Below, piece after piece: positions 46,497-58,009 of a stretch of DNA of 64,000 nucleotides (its first letter is position 1; the number at the start of each line of letters is the position of its first letter). Location: NCBI GenBank assembly GCA_012845835.1, contig JABAKD010000026.1, positions 7,458,493 to 7,522,492 on the forward strand. Reading direction: 5' to 3'. Made by a program: the position numbers and the translations under genes. Under the pieces are notes generated by a model. It was not told the DNA's origin and ran no database searches. It saw only the letters and a list, made by a program, of their open reading frames with translations. The DNA is from Undaria pinnatifida (lineage: Eukaryota; Sar; Phaeophyceae; Laminariales; Alariaceae).

Positions 46497-47786
46497 ACCG
46501 CCACGGGGTGGCTGTATTTGGTACATGGTCAGGGTAACAGGGTGTATAATGTGCACGTAGTAGGTCATGGCGACGTGCTATACATATATTTTCAAATGAT
46601 TCCGTGCTATCATACGTAACAGTTTTGTTTTTGTTTAGTGTAACGCTCGAGTTTCTTTTTGGCGAACATTCAAGCGGTATCTTGGACCCGTCCGACGTTC
46701 TGCAGCAGTAAGTACCACAGCGGTATACTATTTGGTGGTATTGGTTGTGCCCCAATACTAGCGGGCTAGCAGCCATGATAATAACACGCACTCGGTGGAA
46801 CGACGGTCAAGGAAACATATTGGATTTGATCGTGTATGACGAATGGATATCCATCAGGTCGTAGAGGTGGCGTGGATAGATGTTAGGCTAGTCCATGTGT
46901 TTAGGTGAACCGATTTCATGAGATCGTATTCAGTTGCAGTTGCTAACCATACTATACCTCCATCGAAGTTGCTTGTTACAAGTAATCACTCAATGATGTA
47001 TAACATCGATGGTCAATAGTATTGGCCGTCTCCGTGTTGTTGCCCAATCGGAGCACAGGTCGAGGCTCATAACCTGATGGCTTTGGTTGGGAATGGGGGT
47101 TAGACGTCGATCAATCAGGTAAAGGATGGCGTCGATAGCTGTTACCTAGGCTCGCCCGTAATAATGATGCGCCAGTCAGCGGCTGAATGCTCGTGTAGCT
47201 CACTCAGTGGTTACTGGCTATATTATATAATACAAGGGCTTCGCTCGCGGGCGGCTGGGCGCCGCCCGCTACGCTTGCGGAAGGAGGAATGGACATTCAG
47301 TAGGAAGGCGGAAAATAAGCACAAATGGCGCAACTGGCGACTTGAAAATGCCAAGAGGTCCATATATAGTACAACGGTACAGGATAGAGACGATTATGAT
47401 TATGAGTTTGTTATTATCATCCATTCGCCCAGTCCATGATGGGCACGTCGGAGGACTTGCTTGGCATATCCTTCCACCTCTCAGGTAGCCCCTGTACACT
47501 TATTAATAGCTCTCTCTAAGTCGATCATCAATAATAAATTATCGCAGTGCATAAACACCAGGCACGCGCTTGTCAAGGATAGAGACAGTAAAACTACAAC
47601 TTATGATGTAAAGGAGCGCAGTGCCAAAAAAAACATGCTGGAAGGAGGAACTTGAACGCACACACCGCAAACATGTGAAGTACATTTGTATTCCTGAAAG
47701 ACGAAGAGCACGCATTTAGGCATAGTTCTCAAAAAACGATGCTGGTATAATAAACCACAACTTAACGTTCTATAAAGAACGTGCTG
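46497..47786. other. Intergenic region between convergent genes
   Basis: No exon recognised. A TAGCTCACTCAGTGG stretch at about 47197 resembles a tRNA A box and recurs near 54136. TATTAATAG occurs at 47501. Confidence 0.4.
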
Positions 47787-50700
47787 TCAACATTGCTTCC
47801 GAAGGAGCATGCAGGCTTGCTTGGACTCTTCCTCCTCAGCAGAGGTACCCAGCACCTTGCACTCTTGTTTTTTGTCGATGATCTTGTGGATCTGTCCACA
47901 AACGTTGAAGCATGGCGGGAGGACGTCGATAAGTATGCGTAAAAAAGTATTCGTACTTCTCTCCAGCAGACGTCGTAACCATCCAAATTATTGGAGCTCC
48001 TTTCGTTGTTAGTAATTGTTGTGGTATTGTTGTACTTGCTCTTGGTACTCGGAAAAAGAGCCGCACTTCATAGACTATAATAGCCGCACGCCATCCCCTA
48101 GTCTTGAGCAAGAGACATGGATGTCTCGACTCGTGACACACAGGACGCAAGATAAGAGTAGAACGTACCTCGATGTCGAACGCCCTCGTGGCACCGTGGG
48201 AATGGAATGCGGGTTGTATATCGAGCAAGTGGTCGCCTGCCTTCTTCAGGACGTCACCGACCTTGATGTCGCCGGTGCACTTCGTGTTTATGTGTTTATG
48301 TCCTCGCCGACTTGGCGGCCCTCGGCGGCTGCTTCGCAGGGCTTCTGCAAACGACAACAACGGATGGGAATACCTTGCGTTCAGTGAATGTTCAAAATAG
48401 TAAGGCCACGTAGCTGTCGTCGATTTCCAAAGTTTGAAAGGAAGTCGTACAATTTAACACTGTTGTAATGAAAGCGGTCGTTTATGGGCAAAGCCCTGCC
48501 TGATACCACAACGTTGCTAACACCTATGAAACCACCACTGGGACAGGAACGAACGGGATTCACAGTCGCAAGTGGTAAGCGTAAGCCCCGGTACACTGCT
48601 ATATAAGGCCTACCGGCGGAATACCGACAACGAAGGGTAAGAGACAGTACCTGCTGTATATATTGTTCGGTACTACTCTATTACTGCTGCTATCAACACT
48701 ATTACGACCGACGTGTACTGCGATTCCTGAAGAGGTTGCGCACCCTACTTGTACTCGTTAATACAAAGAGTTCATGTGGTTGTATGAAAAATGAGTAACA
48801 GTAGTAGTACACCGCGTCACTACATGAACAACTCGCTAACCCCAATCACGGGACTGCTCTCCAGCATCACCCAGGTTAACTTCAGCTTCTGTTTACTGCT
48901 ATATATCAACCTCCAGTGTGTACTGCGACTGGTGCTGAGTTATCATGCTGCTGTGTTATTTATCACTGCATGGACCATTTTTACAACCCTGGCCGACCCC
49001 TGTGATGAGACTTTCCCGTTTTCATTGCGTCTTACATGTATAGATACCACGTAGTCGTAGTCGCACATCCAAAACGTGTGTTTATATCACAGCACAAAGC
49101 GTCACTGCATGGACCACTTGTCCAACACCCGCTTACCCCGATGACGGGACTGCCCCGTACTCGTAGTCGTACATACATGAAGTGTGTTTGGCTGTACGTA
49201 TGAAAAATAAATCGCATCACACAGCGTCACTGCATAGGTCTACTCGTAGACCTGAGTACTTGTACAATTCCCGCTTATACCCCGATGACGGGACTGCCCC
49301 GTACACGTACTCGTACATGCAAAAGTGTGTTTGTACGCATGAAAAAGAAATCACAGCACACAACTGCGTAGACAACTAGTACAACATGCTTACCCCGACG
49401 ACGGGACTGCCCTCCGTGACCACCAAGGCGAACTTGAGTTTGTTCAGGCTACGCGTCCCCAAGCACAGCTTCCACACCGTGTGGTAGTTGTTATAAGGCT
49501 TAGTTTGGGTAAGCTATTGGTTAACCTTTTGCAAGTGGTCAAACGGACTAATACCCTACTAAAGTCCTTAACAAATGGCGTCGTCGACAGACCATGGGTT
49601 TTTGGGTCGTGGGTTCAATCCCCACATCCACCATAATAAACTTTTTCAGATTTTCCCATGGCGAACTTGAAAAATACTCTTCCTGGTATCCCCAGGAAAT
49701 GAAACGGCTTGGATATTGACAGAGGTCCGCCGTATATCCGGCCGACCTGCTATCCCGCCGTTTCAGGGGGGGAGAGTGTTATAAGGCTTAGTTTGGGTAA
49801 GCTATTGGTTAACCTTTTGCAAGTGGTCAAACGGACTAATACCCTACTAATTACCTTAACATAGTTCGACCACGCTGGTGTAGCACACACATGCTACAGC
49901 AGACGTTGCAGACAGGCACACAAGGTCAAACAATGTAAATTTCAATATGCATCATTATTGGAAACAGGATTCGCTTGAGTTCACCAACACCCAAGACCAC
50001 ATACTACTGGTAGTCTATTGCGCACAACTTGCAGCACATTCAGCCAACACTCAACGCAGCACTACCGAAAATACAGGGTGTTATTCACAGTCGCAACTGG
50101 TAAGCGTAAGCCCCGGTACACTGCTATATAAGGCCTACCGGCGGAATACCGACAACGAAGGGTAAGAGACAGTACCTGCTGTATATATTGTTCGGTACTA
50201 CTCTATTACTGCTATCAACACTATTACGACCGACGTGTACTGCGATTCCTGAAGAGGTTGCGCACCCTACTTGTACTCGTTAATACAAAGAGTTCATGTG
50301 GTTGTTTGAAAAATGAGTAACAGTAGTAGTACACCGCGTCACTACATGAACAACTCGCTAACCCCAACCACGGGACTGCTCTCCAGCATCACCCAGGTTA
50401 ACTTCAGCTTCTGTTTACTGCTATATATATATCAACCTCCAGTGTGTGCTGCGACTGGTGCTGAGTTATCATGCTGCTGTGTTATTTATCACTGCATGGA
50501 CCATTTTTACAACCCTGGCCGACCCCTGTGATGAGACTTTCCCGTTTTCATTGCGTCTTACATGTATAGATACCACGTAGTCGTAGTCGCACATCCAAAA
50601 CGTGTGTTTATATCACAGCACAAAGCGTCACTGCATGGACCACTTGTCCAACACCCGCTTACCCCGATGACGGGACTGCCCCGTACTCGTAGTCGTACAT

Positions 50701-51574
50701 ACATGAAGTGTGTTTGGCTGTACGTATGAAAAATAAATCGCATCACACAGCGTCACTGCATAGGTCTACTCGTAGACCTGAGTACTTGTACAATTCCCGC
50801 TTATACCCCGATGACGGGACTGCCCCGTACACGTACTCGTACATGCAAAAGTGTGTTTGTACGCATGAAAAAGAAATCACAGCACACAACTGCGTAGACA
50901 ACTAGTACAACATGCTTACCCCGACGACGGGACTGCCCTCCGTGACCACCAAGGCGAACTTGAGTTTGTTCAGGCTACGCGTCCCCAAGCACAGCTTCCA
51001 CACCGTGTGGTAGTTCGACCACGCTGGTGTAGCACACACATGCTACAGCAGACGTTGCAGACAGGCACACAAGGTCAAACAATGTAAATTTCAATATGCA
51101 TCATTATTGGAAACAGGATTCGCTTGAGTTCACCAACACCAAAAACCACATACTGGTAGTCTATTGCGCACAACTTGCAGCACATTCAGCCAACACTCAA
51201 CGCAGCACTACCGAAAATACAGGGTGTTGACATTTGGTGTCTTACCTATGTCGCACGGCGCTGAACACACTGACAACGGGAAACTCTCAACATCATCAGA
51301 TTCAGTAGTATAAAAAAAATAGTAGCTGACAGCAAACATCAAATTCCAACAACACGAAGAAATGAAACTCACGTTTCGTCAAGCTCTCAGCTCCTTCGTT
51401 AGGGACGCCGATCGAAGGTGAATCACAGGTGTCCGCGTCACCCCAGTCACACACACGAGGGTTGTCGCCGCTTCCCCAGTGCTTCTTGTTAAGGTTATGA
51501 AAAGCTTGGCACGTGGAAGGCTCGTCACTCCTGCAGGTGTCGCAGACAGCGTACTGGAGGAACTCCTGTTTTTC
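47787..51574 (-). CDS. Unrecognised protein, 3' part of gene
   Basis: Three exons with agreeing phases: 51574-51373 (donor GTGAGT, phase 1), 48344-48169 (donor GTACGT, phase 0), 47891-47787 with a TGA stop. The first encodes a Cys-rich stretch ('VCDTCRSDEPSTCQAF', 'VCDWGDADTCD'), the second 'KVGDVLKKAGDHLLDIQPAF', the last a charged tail 'LGTSAEEEESKQA'. Upstream, 51575-51765 in another frame reads 'GNPDWPCPSKGCDGFL', which together with CDTC could form a RanBP2-like C4 zinc finger if a frameshift or an unrecognised splice joins them. The 3-kb intron between the first two exons contains the whole tandem duplication and the TRIM. No function is assigned. Confidence 0.5.
49489..49861 (+). mobile_element. 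TRIM: 373-bp miniature LTR retrotransposon
   Basis: Two 85-bp LTRs (49489-49573 and 49777-49861; three differences near the 3' end) start TGTTATAAGG and end CCTTAACA. A PBS-like TGGCGTCGTCGACAGACC begins two bases after the first LTR and a purine run GGGGGGGAGAG precedes the second. The internal region is about 200 bp with no coding capacity. Target duplication TAGT lies at 49485-49488 and 49862-49865, confirmed by the empty site in the neighbouring unit. It must be moved by proteins supplied in trans. Confidence 0.93.
49609..49633 (+). other. tRNA T-arm-like sequence inside the TRIM
   Basis: GTGGG-TTCAATC-CCCAC forms an exact 5-bp stem and 7-base loop, matching a tRNA T arm and pol III B box (GGTTCAATCCC), and is followed by ATCCACCA. 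No complete cloverleaf upstream was found, so it is not called a tRNA gene. Confidence 0.6.
50093..51228. repeat. Tandem duplication, unit 2 (empty site)
   Basis: Head-to-tail with unit 1. At 51008-51020 it reads TGTGGTAGTTCGA with no insertion, the empty counterpart of the TRIM site in unit 1. Confidence 0.95.
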
Positions 51575-52109
51575 CTAATTCGTGCGATGAGGAAGCCGTC
51601 ACAACCCTTGCTCGGGCACGGCCAATCAGGATTGCCAGAAGAAGCTGAGTCCCGTTCTTGCCCGACCAGCTTCCACACGCCTGATCCTGAACCTCCACCA
51701 CCCCCACTGTTGGCGGAGCCTCCTCCCGCACTAGCCTTGGTCCGCTTCACAAATTTCAACTTCAAATTGTTATTGCCGATCCGGCAAATTTCAAATTCAA
51801 ATTGTTTGCAGCCGTCAACGGCAATTCCCTCCCAACAGCCAGCAATTGGCCAACTTCAAAAGTAAAAGTACAAAAAGAAGTTGCTGAAAAAGCAAAATAA
51901 AAATATCAGAGCAAGCAGTAAAGATGAGAGAATGAGAGCTATTAGCAAGTAAGAATGAGACTAGGGAAAACAAGGAAGGCAAGGAACTTCGGGACGGTTC
52001 TTTTCCCCAGCAACTAATTTTCTTTTCGGCAATTACGGGCTGAGAAGGGCTGAGAGGGGGGAGGATATGCCGAGCGAGACGTCCGACGGGGGCGAGGTCT
52101 AGGTATATA

Positions 52110-52285
52110 GTTTTATAAATACACTCCAGCTGTGAGATCGAAGATTTTGTCGAAACTCATCTTTGCAAGCTGTGTGTGATACTCCGATCGCGCCTATTAC
52201 GGGTTGTGTGTCCTCATTAAGGATATAGGTCGGCGACTCCCCTTACAACTACAGTGTAGCTATCAGGGTCAACAGGGTGATGTTA
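52110..52285 (-). repeat. Dispersed repeat D1 (minus copy)
   Basis: Reverse orientation, close to consensus, running into the G-tract repeat cluster after GGGTCAACAGGGTGATGTTAG. It preserves the empty sites for the insertions found in the copy at 58010-58520. Confidence 0.85.
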
Positions 52286-52289
52286 GGCA

Positions 52290-53470
52290 GTCTGTGCGCG
52301 GAAACTATAAAATCCGTTTTTCAGGGGGACAAAATCTGACAGCTGTGGAAGGAAATGCATCAATTTATCATGTGCATCTTGTAAGTCGTATAACCTGTGA
52401 GAGGAGGGCGGAGTTTTTAAGGGCGTGGGGGCATGGGTTTGAACAAGAGGGAGCGGGGCGGGGGGGGGGGGGGGAAAGGGCGGGGCAACTAAATCTGTGC
52501 GCGGAAACTATATATCCTTTAAGGGGATAAATCTGACGGTTTTGGAAGGGATGCACCAGTTTATTATGTATATCCTGTAAGTCGTACAACCAGTGAGGAG
52601 AGGGCGGAGTGTTCGAGGGGGTGGGTGGGTGGGTGGGGGGGGGGGGGTTGGGGCAAAAGGGTTTTTAACAGCTTTAGGTCGCATAGATGAAGGGGTTTGC
52701 TATACGCGTGGTGCTAGCTCTAGGCGATGGTGCGGGTTGTGAGGAGGGAAGGGGCGTTGGGGGGGGGGGGGGGGGATGAATTGGAGCAGCGGCATGGATG
52801 GCTCTGGAAAGATAAGGAGGTAATTTCGATGTTAGGTGGGGCGTTTGAGCAAGAGGGATCGGGGGGGAAAAAAAAGGGGGGGGGGGGGGGGGGGTTGGGA
52901 GGGGGGAAGGGTTTTTAACAGGTTTAGGTCGCGTATATGTAGAGGCTTGCTGTACGCGTGGTGCTAGGCGTAGGCGGTCGTGCGGGTGATGGGGAAGGAG
53001 GGGGTGTTGGGGGGGGGGGGGGGGGGCATTGCGGGGGGGGGGGGGGATGAATTAAAGCTACGTCATGGATGGCTACAAACATAATGACGTGATATCAATT
53101 GCGTAGAAGTGTTTATTACTCTGACCGATTTCGATTTTAGGTGGGTCGTTTTAACAAGAGGGAACGGGAAAAAAAAATACAAGAAAAAAAAGAAGGGGGG
53201 AGGGGGGCAAGCGGGGGGGGGCGGAAATGAATTGGAGCTACGGCATGGATGGCTAGAACTATAATGAAGGGATATCAGTTGGCTGGTAGTGTTTACTGCT
53301 CTGGCAGATTTTGATTTTAGGTGGGGCGTTTGAACAAGAGGGATCGGGGGGGGCGAGGGGCGGGGGGCGGGCGAGGGGCGGGGGGCGGGCGGGACACTTC
53401 AATATGTGCGCGGAAACTGTAAGTCCTGGAAGGGGACAAATCTGACGGCTGTATTAATAGCAAGAATACA
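52290..53470 (+). repeat. G-tract tandem repeat cluster, left arm
   Basis: Diverged units containing TGTGCGCGGAAACTATA, GGGGATAAATCTGACGG, GTTTGAACAAGAGGGA followed by G runs of up to about 18, GAATTGGAGC..GGCATGGATGGCT, and GGTCGC..CGCGTGGTGCTAG. Units are shuffled rather than regular. Confidence 0.85.
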
Positions 53471-54438
53471 TCCCTTTGTATCACCTGCAGCAGTGCCTGG
53501 TATTGTTTTATTATTATAGCAGATTTGATGTTATTATACAGTGTATAGCTAAGTAATTTGTTATTGTACATGATGGGTCGCAAGATAGAATATTTCAATC
53601 GATACGTACAACCATTTTATTTCCATGATTTTACCTTGCCGGTGTGGGGCTCTGACATCGCTAACTATATACCTGGTATGACAAAACGTACATCGATAGT
53701 GGCCACGGACTGTACGGTGATGCAAAGTTTATTATAAAAATTAAAATACACTCCAGCTGTGAGATCGAAGATTTCGGGAACATGATATGGACCGGACCAA
53801 GGATGGTTTTATGTACGACATACTATACATACTCAGCAAGGATCCCATTCACTTTTAGTTATCTCTCGTTCTATCTGGCTAGTCACTTCCTATCACATCG
53901 TAAGCCCTAGCTACCTGTTCTCACGTTCCTGCTGGTAGTATTTTTGTTCATCAACTTCTCCATCTTCTGTCATGTTACATGATCGACATAAAAGACACTG
54001 ATGACACCTTGCACGTCCCAAATCCATGGAACGTTACGTACGTGTATGCGTCGGCAATCTGCAAGAAATTGTAATGACGATACTTGTGAATGGGATAGTC
54101 TAGTCTACACATGGATCAATCAGGACCAAGATGTATTGCTCACTCAGTGGTTGCTTGCTATCTCTAACAGCTACAGTATCTCCAACAGCACATAATATGC
54201 CGGTAGTGGCCTCGGACAGCGGTGATGAGGTTAGACTGCCAAAACACAATATTATGGAGATGGGCAACCAAACATACATCGCACACAGCACGGATTGCAT
54301 TTACTTTTATTTTCACTAGTTCTCTTCTACGAGGTGTTTGTCTGCTTGACTCTTCCTGTCATATCGTATGCCCTGCCTTTTCCTACGTTCCTGCTGGTAG
54401 TCTTTTTGTTCATCTCAACTTCTCCGTATTATTACGTA

Positions 54439-54735
54439 TAAAAATAGAAATGCACTCCATCCAGCTGTGAGCTCGAAGATTTCGTCGAAACTCTATTCTG
54501 AAGCTGTGTGTTGTAAGGCTTAGTTGGGGTAAGCTATTAGTCTATTGGTTTACCTTTTGCAAGTGGTCAAACGGACTAGTCTAATACCCCACTATTAATA
54601 ATACCTTAACATGTGTGTGATACTCCGATCGCGCGTCGTACTGGATGTGCCCTCATTGAGGATATAAGTCGACACCTCTCCTAAGAACTACAACAGTCAG
54701 TGTAGCTTGTACCAGGGTTAACAGGGTGATATTAA
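54439..54735 (-). repeat. D1 copy split by a solo LTR
   Basis: D1 in reverse orientation interrupted between AAGCTGTG and TGTGTGATACTCC by the solo LTR at 54509-54611. A truncated D1 end also lies at 53737-53776. Confidence 0.8.
54509..54611 (+). mobile_element. Solo LTR of the TRIM family
   Basis: 103 bp starting TGTTGTAAGGCTTAG and ending CCTTAACA, with extra internal bases relative to the 85-bp LTR (a TAGTCTA-type duplication occurs twice). Flanked by TGTG at 54505-54508 and 54612-54615. LTR-LTR recombination would leave such a remnant. Confidence 0.85.
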
Positions 54736-55085
54736 TCAATCTGTGCACGGAAACAAAAAAGCACGTATTCGAGGGAGACAAAGCCTGACGATTGAGGAAG
54801 GAAAGCATCATCAGTTTGTCGTGTAGACTATATATATCCTGTAGAATAAGTCGTATAACCGGCGAGGGGAGGGCAGGGTTTTTAAGGTGGGCGGGGGATG
54901 GGGGGTTGAAAATGAGCCCGGGGGGGGGGGAGGTGGGGGGGGCGTCCAACAGTGTTATTCGGTCGCATAAATGTATAGGAGCTTACTGTACGCGTGGTGC
55001 TACGTCTAGGCGATGGTGGGGTGGCGGGGAAGGAGGGGGCGGCGGGGAAGTTAATTTGAACTTTGAGGCGACTAGACTATACATA
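54736..55085 (+). repeat. G-tract repeat cluster, middle piece
   Basis: CAATCTGTGCACGGAAAC, TAAGTCGTATAACCGGCGAG, G runs and GTACGCGTGGTGCTACG, in the same orientation as the left arm. Confidence 0.75.
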
Positions 55086-55221
55086 AAGTTACGCAATTGA
55101 GCGCGGGCACATCAAGCGTTCCGTTCAAAACACTGACGATTTGCCCTCGTGTTCAATGGTGGTGGTGATATTGCATGACACCACATCACCTCGCTTGCTC
55201 TATTGCTATATCGTTAATGAG

Positions 55222-55345
55222 AACACACACCCAGTAATACGCGCGATCGGAGTATCGCACACAGCTTGCAAAGATGATGTGTTACGACGAGATTTTCGAT
55301 CGCACACTAATGTACAGCTGGATGGAGTGTGTTGTATTTTTATGT
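55222..55345 (+). repeat. Dispersed repeat D1 (partial plus copy)
   Basis: GAGAACACACACCCAGTAAT, CGCGATCGGAGTATCGCAC and GATTTTCGATCGCACACTAA. A further truncated plus copy lies at about 57204-57290. Confidence 0.7.
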
Positions 55346-56759
55346 TTATAATACACACAAGAGTATAATACATGAACTGGAGCCACCGCATGTGCATGGT
55401 TCGAAAGGTAATTTATAAAGAAGAGGTGATATCATTATATCTGTGACATGATCGATATATAAGGCACTGATGATGCGTTGCACGTCGCAATCCGTGGAAC
55501 TTTACAACAGTACTTATGTACGGGTGAGTGCATGCGTCGGCAATCTGCAGGGAACTTGTGATGAGGCACTACTATTATTGCGAACTGACACACGGCTGCC
55601 AGGCAGCAGTCACCTCACCTCAGTGAACTACATTACTGCTGCGCATGCTATGCGTCATGTTTGTATGTGTCATGGAGCGGTACCAAACTGCGGCACGCAC
55701 AACACAACAAGCTATATATGTGTTGTAGCAGAACAAACAACGGATGGATGATGATGATGGAGATTCGTCATTAGACTATAATAATTCCTGGTACGTAGTG
55801 TACATAATACATACCTGGTACATCGTGGTATGCGAGTTGCATGCGTCGGAGGCGGGTGTTGTTATGGTCTCACATTACCTCTTGTCAAACATCTAGACTA
55901 TAAGTATATACTCCGAGAATATAGTAATAACAATGTGAAAAAGAAGTACAGATAGTTATGTTAATACTGCGGTAGACAACGCTACCAACCTATTACGCAG
56001 GGTATTTCGTGCCTCCGGCCGTTTGCATGATCGCCTGACAACCTCTACCAAACGCAGTAGCACATACATGCCTGACAAAGTAAAGTCACCCTCGCGTTCA
56101 ATAGTGGTGACATCGCATGCCCACGTCACCTCGCTTGGTGTATGTGTAAGATGTATCTCTGTCTTAGAGTTGGCGACCTCAGAGCCCCACATCGGTACGG
56201 CAAAAATCATAGGCGTAAAATCGTGTATGTGAGACAATAATAATAATGTGAAAAGGAGGTACAGACAGATATAATATGTTAAAATTGCGGTAAACCGCAC
56301 TACCAACTTATTACGTAAGGTATTCCGTACATACCGTCTGCATGATCGCCTCCCAACCTATTCTATGCCAAGCGAAGTATGACTAACGAAGTAACGTAAT
56401 TGAGCGCGTGTACACTAAGCGTTCCTTTCGAAACAATAACGATTCGCATTTCTCCCTTTCGTTCTCAATCAATGGCGGTGACATTGCATGACCACATCAC
56501 CTCGCCTGTTGTATTTGGCAATATGTATCTCTTTCTTATAATTAGCGATGTCAGAAAATAATGGTATCTACATGATTGTACCTATCGATTAAAATATTCT
56601 ATCTTTCGGTCCATGTACAATAACAAATTATGAAGCTTTTAACACGTTGTTAACTACACTTAAGAACTGGGTTGCATACTGCATGTAACATCAAACCTTC
56701 TAGAATAATAAACATTACCAGGCGGGTGATATAAAGGGGTGTCTTCTTGCTGAACGGCA

Positions 56760-57890
56760 CATTCGTCCCCTTTAAGGGTTTGTAGTTTCCGCGCACATAT
56801 TGAAATGCCCCCCCCCCCCCCCCCACCCCCGATCCCTCTTGTTCAAACGCCCCACCTGAAATCAAAATCTACCAGATTAGTAAACACAACCAGCCAGCTG
56901 ATATCATCTCATTATCTTCCTAGCCATCCATGCCGTAGCTCCAACTCATTTCTGCCCTCCGCCCACCCCCCCCCTTTTGTTCCCCGCCCAGTTCGTTCAA
57001 ACGTCTCACTTACAATCGAAATCGGCCAGAGTAATAAACACTTCTGAGCAATTGATATCACGTCATTATATTTCTAGCCATCCATGACGTAGCTTTCACT
57101 AATCCCCCCTCCCCCCTTCCAACGCCCCCTCCTTCTCCACACCCCGCACGATCGCCTAGACACAGCACCGCGCGTATAGCAAGCCTCTACATATATATGA
57201 TAAATACGCGCGATCGGAGGATCACACACATGTTGCGAAGATCAGTGTCGATCCTTGATCTCATAGCTGGAGTGTATTTTAATATTATATGTGACCTAAA
57301 CCTCTTGAAAACCCTCCTCCCCCCCCCCCCCCCCCCCCCCGTTTTTTTTTTTTCCTCGCTTTCTCTTGCTTAAACGCCCCACCTAATATCGAAATCCGCC
57401 AGAGTAATAATAAACACTTCCACGCCCTGGATATCGCCTCGTTATCGTTTTAGAGCCGGCCATGCCGCTGCTGCAATTTCCACCCACCCCCGCCCCCAAC
57501 GCCCCCTCCTTCCCCACCACACGCACCATCGCCTAGACCTAGCAACACGCGAATAGCAAACCCCTACACCTATGCGACCTAAAGCCCCCTCCCCCGCCGC
57601 CCCCCCGCCCCCCCCGCCACATCCCCCCCCCCCTCTCCCACAAGAAGGATTTATAGTTTCCACGCACAGATTGACCTGCCCTACCCGTCCCCTCCCCCCC
57701 CTCCCCCCCTCCCGCCACCTTTTGATCAAAATCAGGCCCCCACGTCGTTCAAATCTCCGCCCTCCCATCACCGGTTGTACGACTTACAGTATACAGTATT
57801 CACTTGATAAACTGATGCATTTCCTTCCACAGCTGTCAGATTTTGTCCCCCCTCAGAAACGTTTTTTATAGTTTACGCGCACAGACTGCC
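56760..57890 (-). repeat. G-tract repeat cluster, inverted right arm
   Basis: Reverse complement of the left-arm units: GTAGTTTCCGCGCACATATT, C runs of up to about 20, CCCTCTTGTTCAAACGCCCC, AGCCATCCATGCCGTAGCTC. Together with 52290-53470 it makes a large inverted repeat around a centre near 55 kb. Confidence 0.85.
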
Positions 57891-57893
57891 TAA

Positions 57894-58004
57894 TACTAAT
57901 GTCCTGCCGACGACGCCATTTGTTAAGGAATTAGTGGGGTATTAGTCCGTTTCACCACTTGCAAAAGGTTAACCAATAGCTTACCCAAACTAAGCCTTAT
58001 AACA
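57894..58004 (-). mobile_element. LTR plus 18-nt PBS insertion
   Basis: 111 bp in reverse orientation: an 84-bp TRIM-family LTR (57921-58004), two bases, then GTCCTGCCGACGACGCCA (57901-57918), the complement of an 18-nt PBS, and seven more bases. Flanked by CTAA at 57890-57893 and 58005-58008. The D1-plus-cluster sequence at 52270-52295 shows the uninterrupted target. It lacks an internal region and a second LTR. Confidence 0.85.
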
Positions 58005-58009
58005 CTAAC

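Larger units (their letters stand above)
48558..50092. repeat. Tandem duplication, unit 1 (with TRIM inserted)
   Basis: Starts ATTCACAGTCGCAAGTGG and runs to CAGGGTGTT. Excluding the 377 bp of TRIM plus target duplication it is about 1.16 kb and about 98-99% identical to the adjacent unit 50093-51228. Differences are a few substitutions and indels of 2-6 bp (for example CTGCTGCTATC versus CTGCTATC). Within each unit, CCCCGATGACGGGACTGCCC-type blocks recur about every 120-150 bp. Confidence 0.95.

Noticed and set aside
47164-47439. Possible tRNA gene near GTAGCTCACTCAGTGG
   Set aside because: Only an A-box-like core is present; no cloverleaf or B box could be drawn.
49576-49633. Complete tRNA gene inside the TRIM
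   Set aside because: The T arm is perfect, but D and anticodon arms and a 5' acceptor strand cannot be completed, so only a T-arm-like feature is reported.
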